Positions 9,213 to 17,066 of a stretch of DNA of 48,274 nt are shown piece by piece. Made by a program: the position numbers and the translations under genes. The notes below the pieces were generated by a model, which searched no databases, had not been told where the DNA came from, and saw nothing but the letters and a program-made list of their open reading frames with translations. The DNA is from Flavobacterium pectinovorum (GTDB lineage: Bacteria; Bacteroidota; Bacteroidia; Flavobacteriales; Flavobacteriaceae). The first letter of the stretch is position 1, and every line of letters begins with the position of its first letter. The stretch lies in assembly GCF_006438875.1 (NCBI RefSeq), contig NZ_RCZH01000007.1, positions 1-48,274 of the forward strand. Reading direction: 5' to 3'.

Positions 9213-10548
9213 TATGTTTAAATCGTTTCAGACTTATAAATTGCTGTTTTTGCGATTAATTTTTATTGTGGCAGGAATTGAATTTTCGATTTACTTTTTT
9301 AAAGATGGTTTACTTTTTACGGGAGTATTTGGACTTTTTATTGTTTTTCTGTTAGTTCGGGAAATGTATTTCTATGTTCGAAATTTTGTTTTGCTTTATG
9401 ATAAAACCATTGCTTCGATTTTGCAGAATGATTTTACATCCGATTTCACGAAACATAAATTCAATAAAAGTTATAATGATTTGTTTCTGTTGTATGATAC
9501 TTTAAAAAACAAACAAAACGAGCAGGTTTCAAAAGATATTATTTACCGTTCGATCTTAAATAATATCGAAACAGGAATTGTTATTTTGCAAAAGCAGGAA
9601 AATGACTGGGATATTTTTTTAATGAACGATTATTTTTCTTCGAATTTTAATGTTCCTAAAGTTTCTAAATGGAAATATTTAAAGAATCAATTACCAACTT
9701 TATGCGAAATCATCGAAGAAGATAATTTTCAGGAAATAAAAACATCTGTAGAAATCAGGATAAACGAGCAAAACATGCAAACATTTGTTTTGCAGGCTTC
9801 GAGAACAGAGATTTTCGAAAAAGATTATTTTATTGTTTTACTGGATTCGATTCAGAATGTTGTTGAGAAAAAAGAAAAAGACGCATGGGTAAATTTGATG
9901 AAAGTGATTTCGCATGAACTTTTAAATTCCATAACGCCAATTCGTTCTATTTGCCAGAATTTGCAGGATTTGGTCGAGCAGGATTCTTTATCGGCTGAAG
10001 ATTTGGAAGATATCAAAAATAGTGTTGAAACCATGTTAAGACGAAGTGATCATCTTCAAAAATTTGTCGAAGGTTATCGAAAACTGGCAATGCTTCCTTC
10101 TCCTAAAAAGGAAAAAATTGAATTGCAGCATTTGATAGACAATTGTATACAAATTATGACTCCTTTATTTAAGGAAAATCAGATTGGAGTTGTAAATGCA
10201 ATCTCTTTTAAACGTTGGGTAAATGTTGACTCTCAGCAAATCGAGCAAGTTTTGATTAATCTTCTCACGAATTGTATTTATGCCTTAAAAGATATTACTG
10301 AGAAACAAGTTTTAATTTCGGCGGAAGCCAAAGAAAACCGAATTTTCATCAGAATTTCTGATAATGGAAATGGAATCGAAAAGGAAATTGAAAACAAGAT
10401 TTTTCTACCTTTTTTTACCACCAGAAATGAAGGTGCAGGAATTGGTTTGACACTTTCTAAAAATATTATTGAAGCGCATGGCGGATATATTGCGCACAAA
10501 AATGAAGGTGGAAAAACTGTTTTTGAGATTTCTTTGGTTGAGGAATGA
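9202..10548 (+). CDS. Sensor histidine kinase (NtrY-like)
   Basis: 448 aa. Two N-terminal TM helices (about 14-32 and 38-58) are separated by a very short loop, so there is little room for an extracytoplasmic sensor. A PAS-like cytoplasmic region follows (about 115-220). The HisKA box VISHELLNSITPIRS carries phospho-acceptor H238. The ATPase domain has the N box NLLTNCIYAL, G1 DNGNGIE, F box FLPFFTT and G2 GAGIGLTLS. The start overlaps the response-regulator stop by 11 bases; an in-frame ATG at 9214 is an alternative. It should phosphorylate the adjacent regulator. The signal is unknown, possibly membrane state or the exporter. Confidence 0.92.
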   Translation: MSINMFKSFQTYKLLFLRLIFIVAGIEFSIYFFKDGLLFTGVFGLFIVFLLVREMYFYVRNFVLLYDKTIASILQNDFTSDFTKHKFNKSYNDLFLLYDTLKNKQNEQVSKDIIYRSILNNIETGIVILQKQENDWDIFLMNDYFSSNFNVPKVSKWKYLKNQLPTLCEIIEEDNFQEIKTSVEIRINEQNMQTFVLQASRTEIFEKDYFIVLLDSIQNVVEKKEKDAWVNLMKVISHELLNSITPIRSICQNLQDLVEQDSLSAEDLEDIKNSVETMLRRSDHLQKFVEGYRKLAMLPSPKKEKIELQHLIDNCIQIMTPLFKENQIGVVNAISFKRWVNVDSQQIEQVLINLLTNCIYALKDITEKQVLISAEAKENRIFIRISDNGNGIEKEIENKIFLPFFTTRNEGAGIGLTLSKNIIEAHGGYIAHKNEGGKTVFEISLVEE

Positions 10549-10687
10549 TATTTTCTAAATCATTTTTTACAATAAATTTAATTCTATATTAGCAATTATA
10601 AAACTAAGTTAGCATTGCAAAGAATGGAATGATAACTATTAGTAAAAAGGAAAAACGGCCTAAATCTTTATCAAATTTAAATACAAA

Positions 10688-11917
10688 ATGAGCACATCAA
10701 ATATTGAAAACAAAATTTCTAAAGACAAAAATATTCTCATTGTTCTACAAGAAAATATAGAATTAAACTCTGAACTTCATTATTTGACTGAAAATTTTTG
10801 TGGTTCAGTAGTAAAGAATCTATCAGAAATTCAGACTTCTTTAAGTGATAAAAGAATTTATGCTTGTGGAGATATAAATCAGCTTAAAAATGATAACGAA
10901 ACTTTTTTTGTAATTAAAGAGCTTTCTGTAAATTACGAAAATTATATTGGAGAAAATATTCAATTAATAACACTTGGTAAAGTTCCAATTCTTGTTAGTA
11001 ATGCTGGTATTTATTTTAGAGATATGTTTGATAGTGGTGATTATTTTAATGCAATTAAATCAGAACATACATTTCAGCATTTAACGGAATCGAACAAAGA
11101 TTCTATGGCTTTAAGAACTGGAATTTACCTGACGGAAGTTTCAAAAGAAAAAGCCGAAGCTAAGGAAATATTGCATTATCGACTTTTAAGATGTTCGAGT
11201 AATTTTACCGGACCAACGGATAATTTCCGCGACACAGATCATGTTATAATCGATTCATTAAACGATGCTATTAAATTTACTTTTGAAGAAGAAACAAAAC
11301 TAAATCATGCTTTGGTTCAGATTTATGAGAATAAAATGAAAACCGAAGAAAATGCAAAAGAGGTAAAATCGAAAATAAAAGCGCATTCTGATAAAATTAA
11401 GGATATGCCAAAAGATGGTATTATTGCCTTTTGTACCTTTTATGATACATCAAATTTTGACAAATTAGCGCCATCAAAAAATGACAGATATGATTGGTGT
11501 TATAAACAAACGAGCGGATTAACAAGACTTCAGTTTAAATTGAAAAATACAGTAAATGATCCCGCTTTAGAAAAAGAATTCAGTGTTACATTATATCCAA
11601 ATTCAGCATTTTTAATACCGCTTTCTACCAACAGATTATATACGCATGAAATTAAACCTTCGGTATTAAATGTAGATCAAATCCCGATTAGAATGGGTTA
11701 TGTAGCACGTTGTTCAAACTTGGAAGCTTTGCACAAAAACGGTCAGACTTATATTAAGGAGAATGGCGAATTAGTAAAACTGGAGCAAATGACTCCGGAA
11801 ACAATGACCAATTTGCGAAACTCTTATTATGAAGAAAATAGCAGCGAAAAGAATGTTGAATACGGAAAAATTCATTTCAGTATGAATTCAGGTGATTATG
11901 AAAAACCAATCTATTAA
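10688..11917 (+). CDS. AlkB-like 2OG-Fe(II) dioxygenase paralog with extra N-terminal domain
   Basis: 409 aa. I do not recognise residues 1-155. From about 160 on it aligns by eye with the next gene product. The dioxygenase signature is complete: HSD (H233, D235), a distal His in TNRLYTH (H320), and R335 and R341 spaced as in the AlkB RxNxTxR motif. Those residues bind Fe(II) and 2-oxoglutarate in the family. A conserved-looking RLLRCSSNFTGPTDNF segment (165-180) sits where AlkB proteins have their nucleotide-recognition lid. No signal peptide or TM, so cytoplasmic. Genes 2 and 3 of the operon follow at 14-bp spacing and a 4-bp overlap. The fold call is from motifs; the substrate (DNA, RNA or protein) is inference. 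Confidence 0.62.
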   Translation: MSTSNIENKISKDKNILIVLQENIELNSELHYLTENFCGSVVKNLSEIQTSLSDKRIYACGDINQLKNDNETFFVIKELSVNYENYIGENIQLITLGKVPILVSNAGIYFRDMFDSGDYFNAIKSEHTFQHLTESNKDSMALRTGIYLTEVSKEKAEAKEILHYRLLRCSSNFTGPTDNFRDTDHVIIDSLNDAIKFTFEEETKLNHALVQIYENKMKTEENAKEVKSKIKAHSDKIKDMPKDGIIAFCTFYDTSNFDKLAPSKNDRYDWCYKQTSGLTRLQFKLKNTVNDPALEKEFSVTLYPNSAFLIPLSTNRLYTHEIKPSVLNVDQIPIRMGYVARCSNLEALHKNGQTYIKENGELVKLEQMTPETMTNLRNSYYEENSSEKNVEYGKIHFSMNSGDYEKPIY

Positions 11918-11931
11918 TCTGAATTTATATA

Positions 11932-12723
11932 ATGAATAACTCAGGCTTTTATAAAATTACACTTCTTTTAGAGAAAGACTTATTTGAGGATTTATTAGAA
12001 TCTGCAGATTTTGAAAACGTAGCCAAAGGCAGAATCGGAAATCATTTGGTTAAAGTAGGAGAAAAAGGTATTCCGATAGTGAGAACTACGACAATGTATG
12101 ATATACCGGCAAATAATTTTTCGGCTATTCATAACCAAATAATAGAAAGTTTAAATGTTGAAAATCAAAATGGCGATAAGAATTTGCCATTGTTAGATTT
12201 TGATAATGCTTTGATAGAAGTGTATGATTGTAATTATACGACAATGAAATACCATTCAGATCAAAGTATGGATCTGGAAGCAGATTCTTATATTGGGCTT
12301 TTTACGTGCTACGAAAACCCAAATGAACTTACGGAAAAAAATATAAGAAAGCTGAAACTTAAAGACCGAACAACGGATGAAGAATTTGAGATTTCGCTAA
12401 CGCATAATTCAGTTTTTTTATTTTCGCTGGCAACCAATGCAAAGTTTCTTCATAAGATTATATTAGAATCGGTTCCAAGCCCAAAACGATCAGAAAAAGA
12501 CAATAAATGGTTGGGAATTACCTTCAGGAAATCGAAGACATTTATCCAATTTAAGGATGATCTTCCTTATTTTTCTGATGGAGAATTATTGACATTGGCT
12601 GATGAAGATCAAAAAAGAGAATTTTTTAAATTGAGAGGAGAGGAAAATAACATTCTGAACTTTATTTATCCCAAATTATCATACACACTTAGTGTAAGCG
12701 ATACTATTTTACCAAAAATATGA
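11932..12723 (+). CDS. AlkB-like 2OG-Fe(II) dioxygenase
   Basis: 263 aa. Motifs in order: a lid-like VRTTTMYDIP (50-59), the Fe(II) dyad HSD in MKYHSD (H108, D110), the distal His in AKFLHKI (H174), and WLGITFRK with R199. The last resembles the RxNLTFR motif of ABH2/ABH3-type AlkB proteins, with Trp at the first Arg position. Size fits an AlkB core (about 200-260 aa) plus a C-terminal tail from about 205. AlkB enzymes hydroxylate N-alkyl groups on bases so that they fall off as aldehyde. Its partner upstream is a clear paralog (HSDxxxD region, H, R all alignable), so the two may act as a heterodimer or on successive substrates. The ATG of the endonuclease V-like gene overlaps its stop (ATGA). 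Confidence 0.68.
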   Translation: MNNSGFYKITLLLEKDLFEDLLESADFENVAKGRIGNHLVKVGEKGIPIVRTTTMYDIPANNFSAIHNQIIESLNVENQNGDKNLPLLDFDNALIEVYDCNYTTMKYHSDQSMDLEADSYIGLFTCYENPNELTEKNIRKLKLKDRTTDEEFEISLTHNSVFLFSLATNAKFLHKIILESVPSPKRSEKDNKWLGITFRKSKTFIQFKDDLPYFSDGELLTLADEDQKREFFKLRGEENNILNFIYPKLSYTLSVSDTILPKI

Positions 12724-13223
12724 TACTAGCATTTGATACTTATTACTTCGACGGAAAAGCAAAAACAGTTTGTCTTGAATTTACAGAATGGAACCAAAGT
12801 ACAGACTTTAAAGTTCACACTGAAATAATTGATAATGTTGAAGAATATATTCCGGGAGAATTTTACAAAAGAGAACTTCCATGTATTCTTAGTCTGTTAA
12901 ATAAAATGGACTTAAAAAATCTTGAAGTGATTATTGTGGACGGATTTGTTTATCTGGATGATGAAAAGAAATACGGTTTAGGAGGTCATTTATATGAAAA
13001 ACTAAACAATGAAATTCCGATAATTGGAGTTGCCAAAACAAATTTTGCTTCGATTGAAAAAGACAAAAAAAGTTTGATCAGAGGTGAAAGTATAAAACCA
13101 TTATATGTCACAGCAATTGGAATTGAATTGGAAGATGCTTTCCAGAAAGTAGCAAGCATGGCGGGAGAATATAGAATGCCAACTTTACTGAGAGAAATGG
13201 ATCGATTGACGAAGGAAATATAA
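12720..13223 (+). CDS. Endonuclease V-like nuclease
   Basis: 167 aa. Blocks matching endonuclease V occur in order: ILAFDTYY (D6), EYIPGEFYKRELP (Y43, E52), VIIVDGFVYLD (D74), GLGGHLYEKL, PIIGVAKTNF (K106), and a C-terminal YRMPTLLREMDRLTKE like the family's RLPEPTRxADxL end. The Asp/Glu/Asp metal triad and Lys are kept. Differences: it is much shorter than bacterial EndoV (about 220 aa), and Asp/Glu residues replace the His that normally follows the DG motif. EndoV cuts DNA or RNA one base 3' of inosine. Its start overlaps the AlkB-like stop by 4 bases, so it is translationally coupled. Divergent, so the exact cleavage specificity is uncertain. Confidence 0.72.
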   Translation: MILAFDTYYFDGKAKTVCLEFTEWNQSTDFKVHTEIIDNVEEYIPGEFYKRELPCILSLLNKMDLKNLEVIIVDGFVYLDDEKKYGLGGHLYEKLNNEIPIIGVAKTNFASIEKDKKSLIRGESIKPLYVTAIGIELEDAFQKVASMAGEYRMPTLLREMDRLTKEI

Positions 13224-13359
13224 AGTAAGATTTTTATTTAATGATGTTGATTTCAGGCGTTTTAAAAATCTGTTAAATTTAATTTCTTCTCTCGTAAGAT
13301 TTTCTAAATTAGCATAAAGTATGAATTTTAATACATAGTAAAATTTAAAACAAAATACT

Positions 13360-13953
13360 ATGACGCCGAATAACACAAATCCTAAAGTTGATTTTTATTT
13401 TGATAAAGCCGATAAGTGGCAAAAAGAACTGGAGCAATTAAGAAAAATTGCTCTTGATTGTCAACTTACGGAAGAATTAAAATGGGGAACTCCTTGCTAT
13501 ACTTTAGGAGAAAAGAACATTGTTTTAATACATGACTATAAGGAATATTGTGCTTTTTTGTTTTTTAAAGGCGCTTTGCTAAAAGATACTCATGATATTT
13601 TAATTCAGCAATCAGATAATGTACAAGCTGGACGCCAGATCCGGTTTACCAATCTTAAGGAAATAACAGATCAGAAAGATATTTTGAAAACCTATATTTA
13701 TCAAGCTATTGAAGTAGAAAAAGCAGGTTTGACAGTAGATTTGAAAGAAACTGCTGAATTTGAAGTTTCGGCTGAATTTCAGAAAAAATTAGATGAAATG
13801 CCCGACTTAAAAAAAGCATTTAACGCCTTAACACCAGGACGGCAAAGAGGTTATTTGTTGCATTTTTCTCAACCCAAACAATCCAAAACAAGAGAGTCAA
13901 GAGTCGAAAAAAACATACCAAATATTCTGGACGGAAAAGGATTGAAGGATTAG
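13360..13953 (+). CDS. YdeI/DUF1801-family protein
   Basis: 197 aa. Residues 15-115 resemble DUF1801 (EELKWGTPCYTLGEKNIVLI), and 150-195 fit the YdeI C-terminal block (FNALTPGRQRGYLLHFSQPK). No signal peptide or TM helix, so cytoplasmic. The family is widespread in Bacteroidota and has been linked to iron-chaperone-like folds, but no reaction is established. It starts 137 bases after the endonuclease V-like gene, too far to assume co-transcription. It heads a run of four small same-strand genes with short gaps (13360-15497). Confidence 0.8.
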   Translation: MTPNNTNPKVDFYFDKADKWQKELEQLRKIALDCQLTEELKWGTPCYTLGEKNIVLIHDYKEYCAFLFFKGALLKDTHDILIQQSDNVQAGRQIRFTNLKEITDQKDILKTYIYQAIEVEKAGLTVDLKETAEFEVSAEFQKKLDEMPDLKKAFNALTPGRQRGYLLHFSQPKQSKTRESRVEKNIPNILDGKGLKD

Positions 13954-13971
13954 GTTGTAAATTTATTTATT

Positions 13972-14436
13972 ATGAGTAAAAAATATTTCATCGGCGTGAC
14001 TTTAATGACTTTTATAATTCCAATAGTTGGATTTATGATTGAGGCATTTATGAAAAATATTCCGTTTACATTTATCGTATTCTGCAAGTGGTTTATTTTT
14101 TCAGCGGTAGGACTTCGTTTAGTTGTTGCCGGAATTCAGCAATCAGTAAAACCAGCTTTTACGGCAAAGGAAATTTTTCATATCAAAAGTTCGGATAGTT
14201 TTCCAATTATACGCGAATTAGGATTTGCTAATTTATGTTTTGGTTTGGTTGGAATTATTTCGATCTATAAGCCTGAATGGAGAATTGTTAGTGCTTTTGC
14301 AAGCGGACTTTATTTTGGTATTGCCGGATTGCAGCATTTAATAAAGAAGCCAGTCAGCGCCAATGAAACTTATGCATTATGGACAGATTTATTAATTTTT
14401 ATTGTGTTATTGGCATACTTTATTTTGACAATATAA
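13972..14436 (+). CDS. Small integral membrane protein (DUF6790-like)
   Basis: 154 aa with about four hydrophobic helices (near 6-25, 30-55, 83-100 and 135-153) and few charged residues. The pattern resembles the DUF6790 membrane proteins often found beside SRPBCC proteins, though that name is from memory. It starts 18 bases after the YdeI-like gene and ends 31 bases before the SRPBCC gene, so it is probably in the same transcript. No catalytic motif is visible and function is unknown. Confidence 0.7.
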   Translation: MSKKYFIGVTLMTFIIPIVGFMIEAFMKNIPFTFIVFCKWFIFSAVGLRLVVAGIQQSVKPAFTAKEIFHIKSSDSFPIIRELGFANLCFGLVGIISIYKPEWRIVSAFASGLYFGIAGLQHLIKKPVSANETYALWTDLLIFIVLLAYFILTI

Positions 14437-14467
14437 AGGCTAAAAGTAATTTTAATTATACCAAATT

Positions 14468-14923
14468 ATGGAAAAATCAAACAATATAACAAATCGTGCA
14501 ATGGATGTTTCCAGGGTATTAAATGCTCCGGTAGATTTAGTTTGGGAAGTTTGGACTAATCCTGAACATATTGCAAATTGGTGGGGACCAAACGGATTCA
14601 CGAATACCATTCATAAAATGGATTTAAATGACGGAGGCGAATGGAATTTAACGATGCACGGTCCTGACGGAAAAAATTATCAAAACAGAAGTACTTTTGT
14701 TGAAATTGTCCCTTTTAAAAAGATTGTTTTTCAGCATTACAATCCCAATTATTTAGCGACAATAATTTTTGAATCGAAAGAAAATAAAACGGTATTGGAC
14801 TGGACAGGAGTTTTTGAAACCGATGAATTATACGAAACGGTCGTTAAAGTTTTTAAGGCAGACGAAGGATTGATTCAGAATGTAGATAAACTGGAAGAGT
14901 ATTTACAAACACAAATTGGCTAA
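14468..14923 (+). CDS. SRPBCC (AHSA1-like) domain protein
   Basis: 151 aa. The AHSA1-like START fold opens with MDVSRVLNAPVDLVWEVWTN, followed by the typical IANWWGPNGF and GGEWNLTMHGPDGKNY segments. This covers a complete single-domain family member with a hydrophobic ligand pocket. In bacteria these proteins are mostly uncharacterised ligand-binding or enzyme-like factors. It is cytoplasmic and sits in a cluster with YdeI-like and DUF4256 proteins, a combination common in flavobacteria. The next ATG lies 11 bases after its stop. Confidence 0.88.
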   Translation: MEKSNNITNRAMDVSRVLNAPVDLVWEVWTNPEHIANWWGPNGFTNTIHKMDLNDGGEWNLTMHGPDGKNYQNRSTFVEIVPFKKIVFQHYNPNYLATIIFESKENKTVLDWTGVFETDELYETVVKVFKADEGLIQNVDKLEEYLQTQIG

Positions 14924-14933
14924 TAAAGAGATT

Positions 14934-15497
14934 ATGAAAATCAATAAAAAATTGTCATCAGATCAACAAGAAGAAATACTTAGTGTTCTGGAAGCTCGTT
15001 TTGAAAATAATCTGAATCGTCATAAAGGGATTGAATGGGATAAAGTACGAACAAAATTATTAGCTAATCCTGAAAAAATTTGGTCACTCGACGAAATGGA
15101 AAGAACAGAAGGAGAACCAGATGTTGTAGGTTTTGATGAAAAAACAGTTGAATATATTTTCTATGATTGTTCTGCCGAAAGCCCAAAAGGGCGCAGAAGT
15201 ATTTGTTACGATCACGAAGCACTCGAAAAAAGAAAAGAACACAAACCCATAAACAGCGCTGCAAATATGGCTGCCGAAATGGGTATCGAAATCCTGACAG
15301 AAGAACAATATCGGGAGTTGCACAAACTAGGGAAATTTGACGCAAAAACGTCAAGCTGGATTGTAACAACTCCGGAAATTAGAAAACTTGGCGGCGCATT
15401 ATTTGCAGATTTTCGATACAATACGGTGTTCGTTTATCATAACGGAGCAGATTCTTATTATGCTGCCAGAGGATTTCGTGGTTCGTTGAGAGTTTAA
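14934..15497 (+). CDS. DUF4256 family protein
   Basis: 187 aa from the ATG at 14934. A TTG at 14916 would overlap the preceding gene, while AAAGAG sits just before this ATG, so I prefer the shorter form. The family-typical segments are RHKGIEWDKVRTKL, WSLDEMERTEGEPDVVG, EYIFYDCSAESPKGRRSICY and a C-terminal RYNTVFVYHNGADSYYAARG. DUF4256 has no known activity. It looks cytoplasmic. It is the last gene of the four-gene run starting at 13360; a 428-bp gap with a MITE-like element follows. Confidence 0.85.
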   Translation: MKINKKLSSDQQEEILSVLEARFENNLNRHKGIEWDKVRTKLLANPEKIWSLDEMERTEGEPDVVGFDEKTVEYIFYDCSAESPKGRRSICYDHEALEKRKEHKPINSAANMAAEMGIEILTEEQYRELHKLGKFDAKTSSWIVTTPEIRKLGGALFADFRYNTVFVYHNGADSYYAARGFRGSLRV

Positions 15498-15560
15498 ATT
15501 ATTTTATAAGTTTTATTTGAAGCTAATCCATACATTTTATCTTTTATGACTCCTGAAGCT

Positions 15561-15714
15561 CAATGTCATTAAGTTAAGCTTTTTTTAGATAATTAAGACT
15601 GAAAAAAAAATCGCGCAAAGTCGCAAAGCCGCCAAGTTTACATACATTTTCTTTGCGACTTTGCGGCTTTGCGCGAGATTTATTCGGCAATATTCCCTTA
15701 ACTTAATGACATTG
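15561..15714. mobile_element. MITE-like element, 18-bp perfect terminal inverted repeats
   Basis: The ends caatgtcattaagttaag (15561-15578) and cttaacttaatgacattg (15697-15714) are perfect reverse complements. Between them is an imperfect hairpin built of gcaaagtcg/gcaaagccg motifs and their complements. The element is 154 bp with no coding capacity. No target-site duplication is evident. A left-end copy occurs at 23572-23667, which shows it is a dispersed element. Confidence 0.75.
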
Positions 15715-15748
15715 CCCGAAACCTCGCGACTGCCATAAAAGGATTTCC

Positions 15749-15764
15749 TCCCGAAGCTTCGGGA
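15749..15764. repeat. 16-bp perfect palindrome
   Basis: tcccgaagcttcggga is a perfect palindrome in the 428-bp gap 15498-15925. With the MITE-like element it makes up the recognisable content of that gap. No T-run follows, so it is not a typical terminator; it may be a REP-like remnant. Confidence 0.6.
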
Positions 15765-15925
15765 CTATCTAGGCGAGGGCATTCAGTTTTATGAGAAATC
15801 TAGTGTTTTATAATATCATATTAATTAAAAACACTTGTCATTTTGGCTAATACAAGAACCAAACAGGCTACATTAAAGCTTCTGTTTCTATAGACTTTTG
15901 CATTGTAATCTTAAAACAAGAAAAA

Positions 15926-16732
15926 ATGCAAAAAACAATTTTTATCACAGGCGCTTCATCAGGATTAGGAAAAGCTTCGGCAAAATTATTTCATAGTAAA
16001 GGCTGGCAAGTCATTGCGACCATGCGTAATCCTGAAAATGAAACCGAATTAGACCAATTAGAAAACGTGATTTTACTTCCGCTTGATGTAACTAATTCGG
16101 AACAAATTAATACTACAATTCAAAAAGTTACCAATTTATATTCGATAGATGTTGTAATGAACAATGCCGGTTATGGATTAATTGGTGCTTTAGAATCTTT
16201 AGACGATGAACAGATTCATCGCCAAATTACTACAAATTTATTGGGAGTTATTCGGGTTTCAAAAGCTTTTACACCTCATTTCAGAGCCAAAAAAAGTGGT
16301 GTTTTTCTAAATATTTCCTCCACATTTGGATTAATTGGATTTCCAACTTGTTCTATTTATAGCGCTACAAAATTTGCTGTAGATGGTTTTTCAGAAAGTA
16401 TGGCTTATGAATTGGCGCAATTTAATACACAAGTAAAAGTGATTGCTCCGGGCGGAATGCAAACTGATTTTGCCGTTCGATCTATGGAAGTTGGACAACA
16501 CGATGCCTACGCAAAATTGACCGAAGAAGTGAGTAAAGGATATAGCGCTGAACAAATTGCAAATTACAGCAAGGTAGAAGATATTGCTCAAATTGTGTAT
16601 GAAGCCGCAACGGATAATAAAAATCAATTGCGATATATTGCTGGAAATGATGCGAATGCTTTGTACAAAGAAAGAGTGAAATCAGGCGCAGAATCGCAAG
16701 TACAGAATATCAAAGCAATGTTTACTTTTTAA
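15926..16732 (+). CDS. SDR-family oxidoreductase
   Basis: 268 aa classical short-chain dehydrogenase. Cofactor motif TGASSGLG (8-15), structural NNAG (79-82), catalytic S132, Y145 and K149 (YSATK). A basic residue in ATMRNP after beta-2 suggests NADP(H) preference. It acts in the cytoplasm on an unknown carbonyl or alcohol. A small alpha-beta-barrel protein follows after 11 bases and then an AraC regulator, an arrangement common for SDRs controlled by their neighbouring AraC protein. Confidence 0.92.
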   Translation: MQKTIFITGASSGLGKASAKLFHSKGWQVIATMRNPENETELDQLENVILLPLDVTNSEQINTTIQKVTNLYSIDVVMNNAGYGLIGALESLDDEQIHRQITTNLLGVIRVSKAFTPHFRAKKSGVFLNISSTFGLIGFPTCSIYSATKFAVDGFSESMAYELAQFNTQVKVIAPGGMQTDFAVRSMEVGQHDAYAKLTEEVSKGYSAEQIANYSKVEDIAQIVYEAATDNKNQLRYIAGNDANALYKERVKSGAESQVQNIKAMFTF

Positions 16733-16743
16733 TTTAAAGAATT

Positions 16744-17049
16744 ATGAAAAATCAAGCCATAGAATTGACTACTTTTAAACTTAACGGTTTTACGATCGAG
16801 CAATTTATTGAAGCCAATAAAGAAGTAGACGAATTTCTGAAACGTCAGGAAGGATTTAGATCCAGAAATATTTCTGAGTTAAAAAAAGGTATTGTCTACG
16901 ATATGCTTATTTGGGATAGTAAGGAACAAGGAACCGCCGCAATGCACCAATTAATGACAGAACTTAGTGATTCAGTCGTTCACGATATGATTGATCAAAG
17001 TACTGTGAGTTGGAATATTGCAACAATAGAACATTTCGTAAATTTGTAA
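16744..17049 (+). CDS. Small dimeric alpha-beta-barrel-like protein
   Basis: 101 aa. Its beta-alpha-beta pattern (IELTTFKLNGFTIEQFIEAN, EGFRSRNISE, VYDMLIWDSKEQGTAAM) fits the antibiotic-biosynthesis-monooxygenase-like dimeric barrel. Such proteins act as small monooxygenases, decarboxylases or stress factors; no catalytic residue can be assigned here. It lies between an SDR (11 bp upstream) and an AraC-family regulator (17 bp downstream), so probably one transcript. Confidence 0.7.
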   Translation: MKNQAIELTTFKLNGFTIEQFIEANKEVDEFLKRQEGFRSRNISELKKGIVYDMLIWDSKEQGTAAMHQLMTELSDSVVHDMIDQSTVSWNIATIEHFVNL

Positions 17050-17066
17050 AAGAAGTATCCCGAACA

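Noticed and set aside
14916..14933. TTG start overlapping the SRPBCC gene for the DUF4256 protein
   Set aside because: The ATG at 14934 follows AAAGAG and gives the family N-terminus.
15837..15851. tgtcattttggc ahead of the first SDR as another Crp/Fnr site
   Set aside because: The spacing differs from the sites at 19099 and 19725 by one base, so the match is not convincing.
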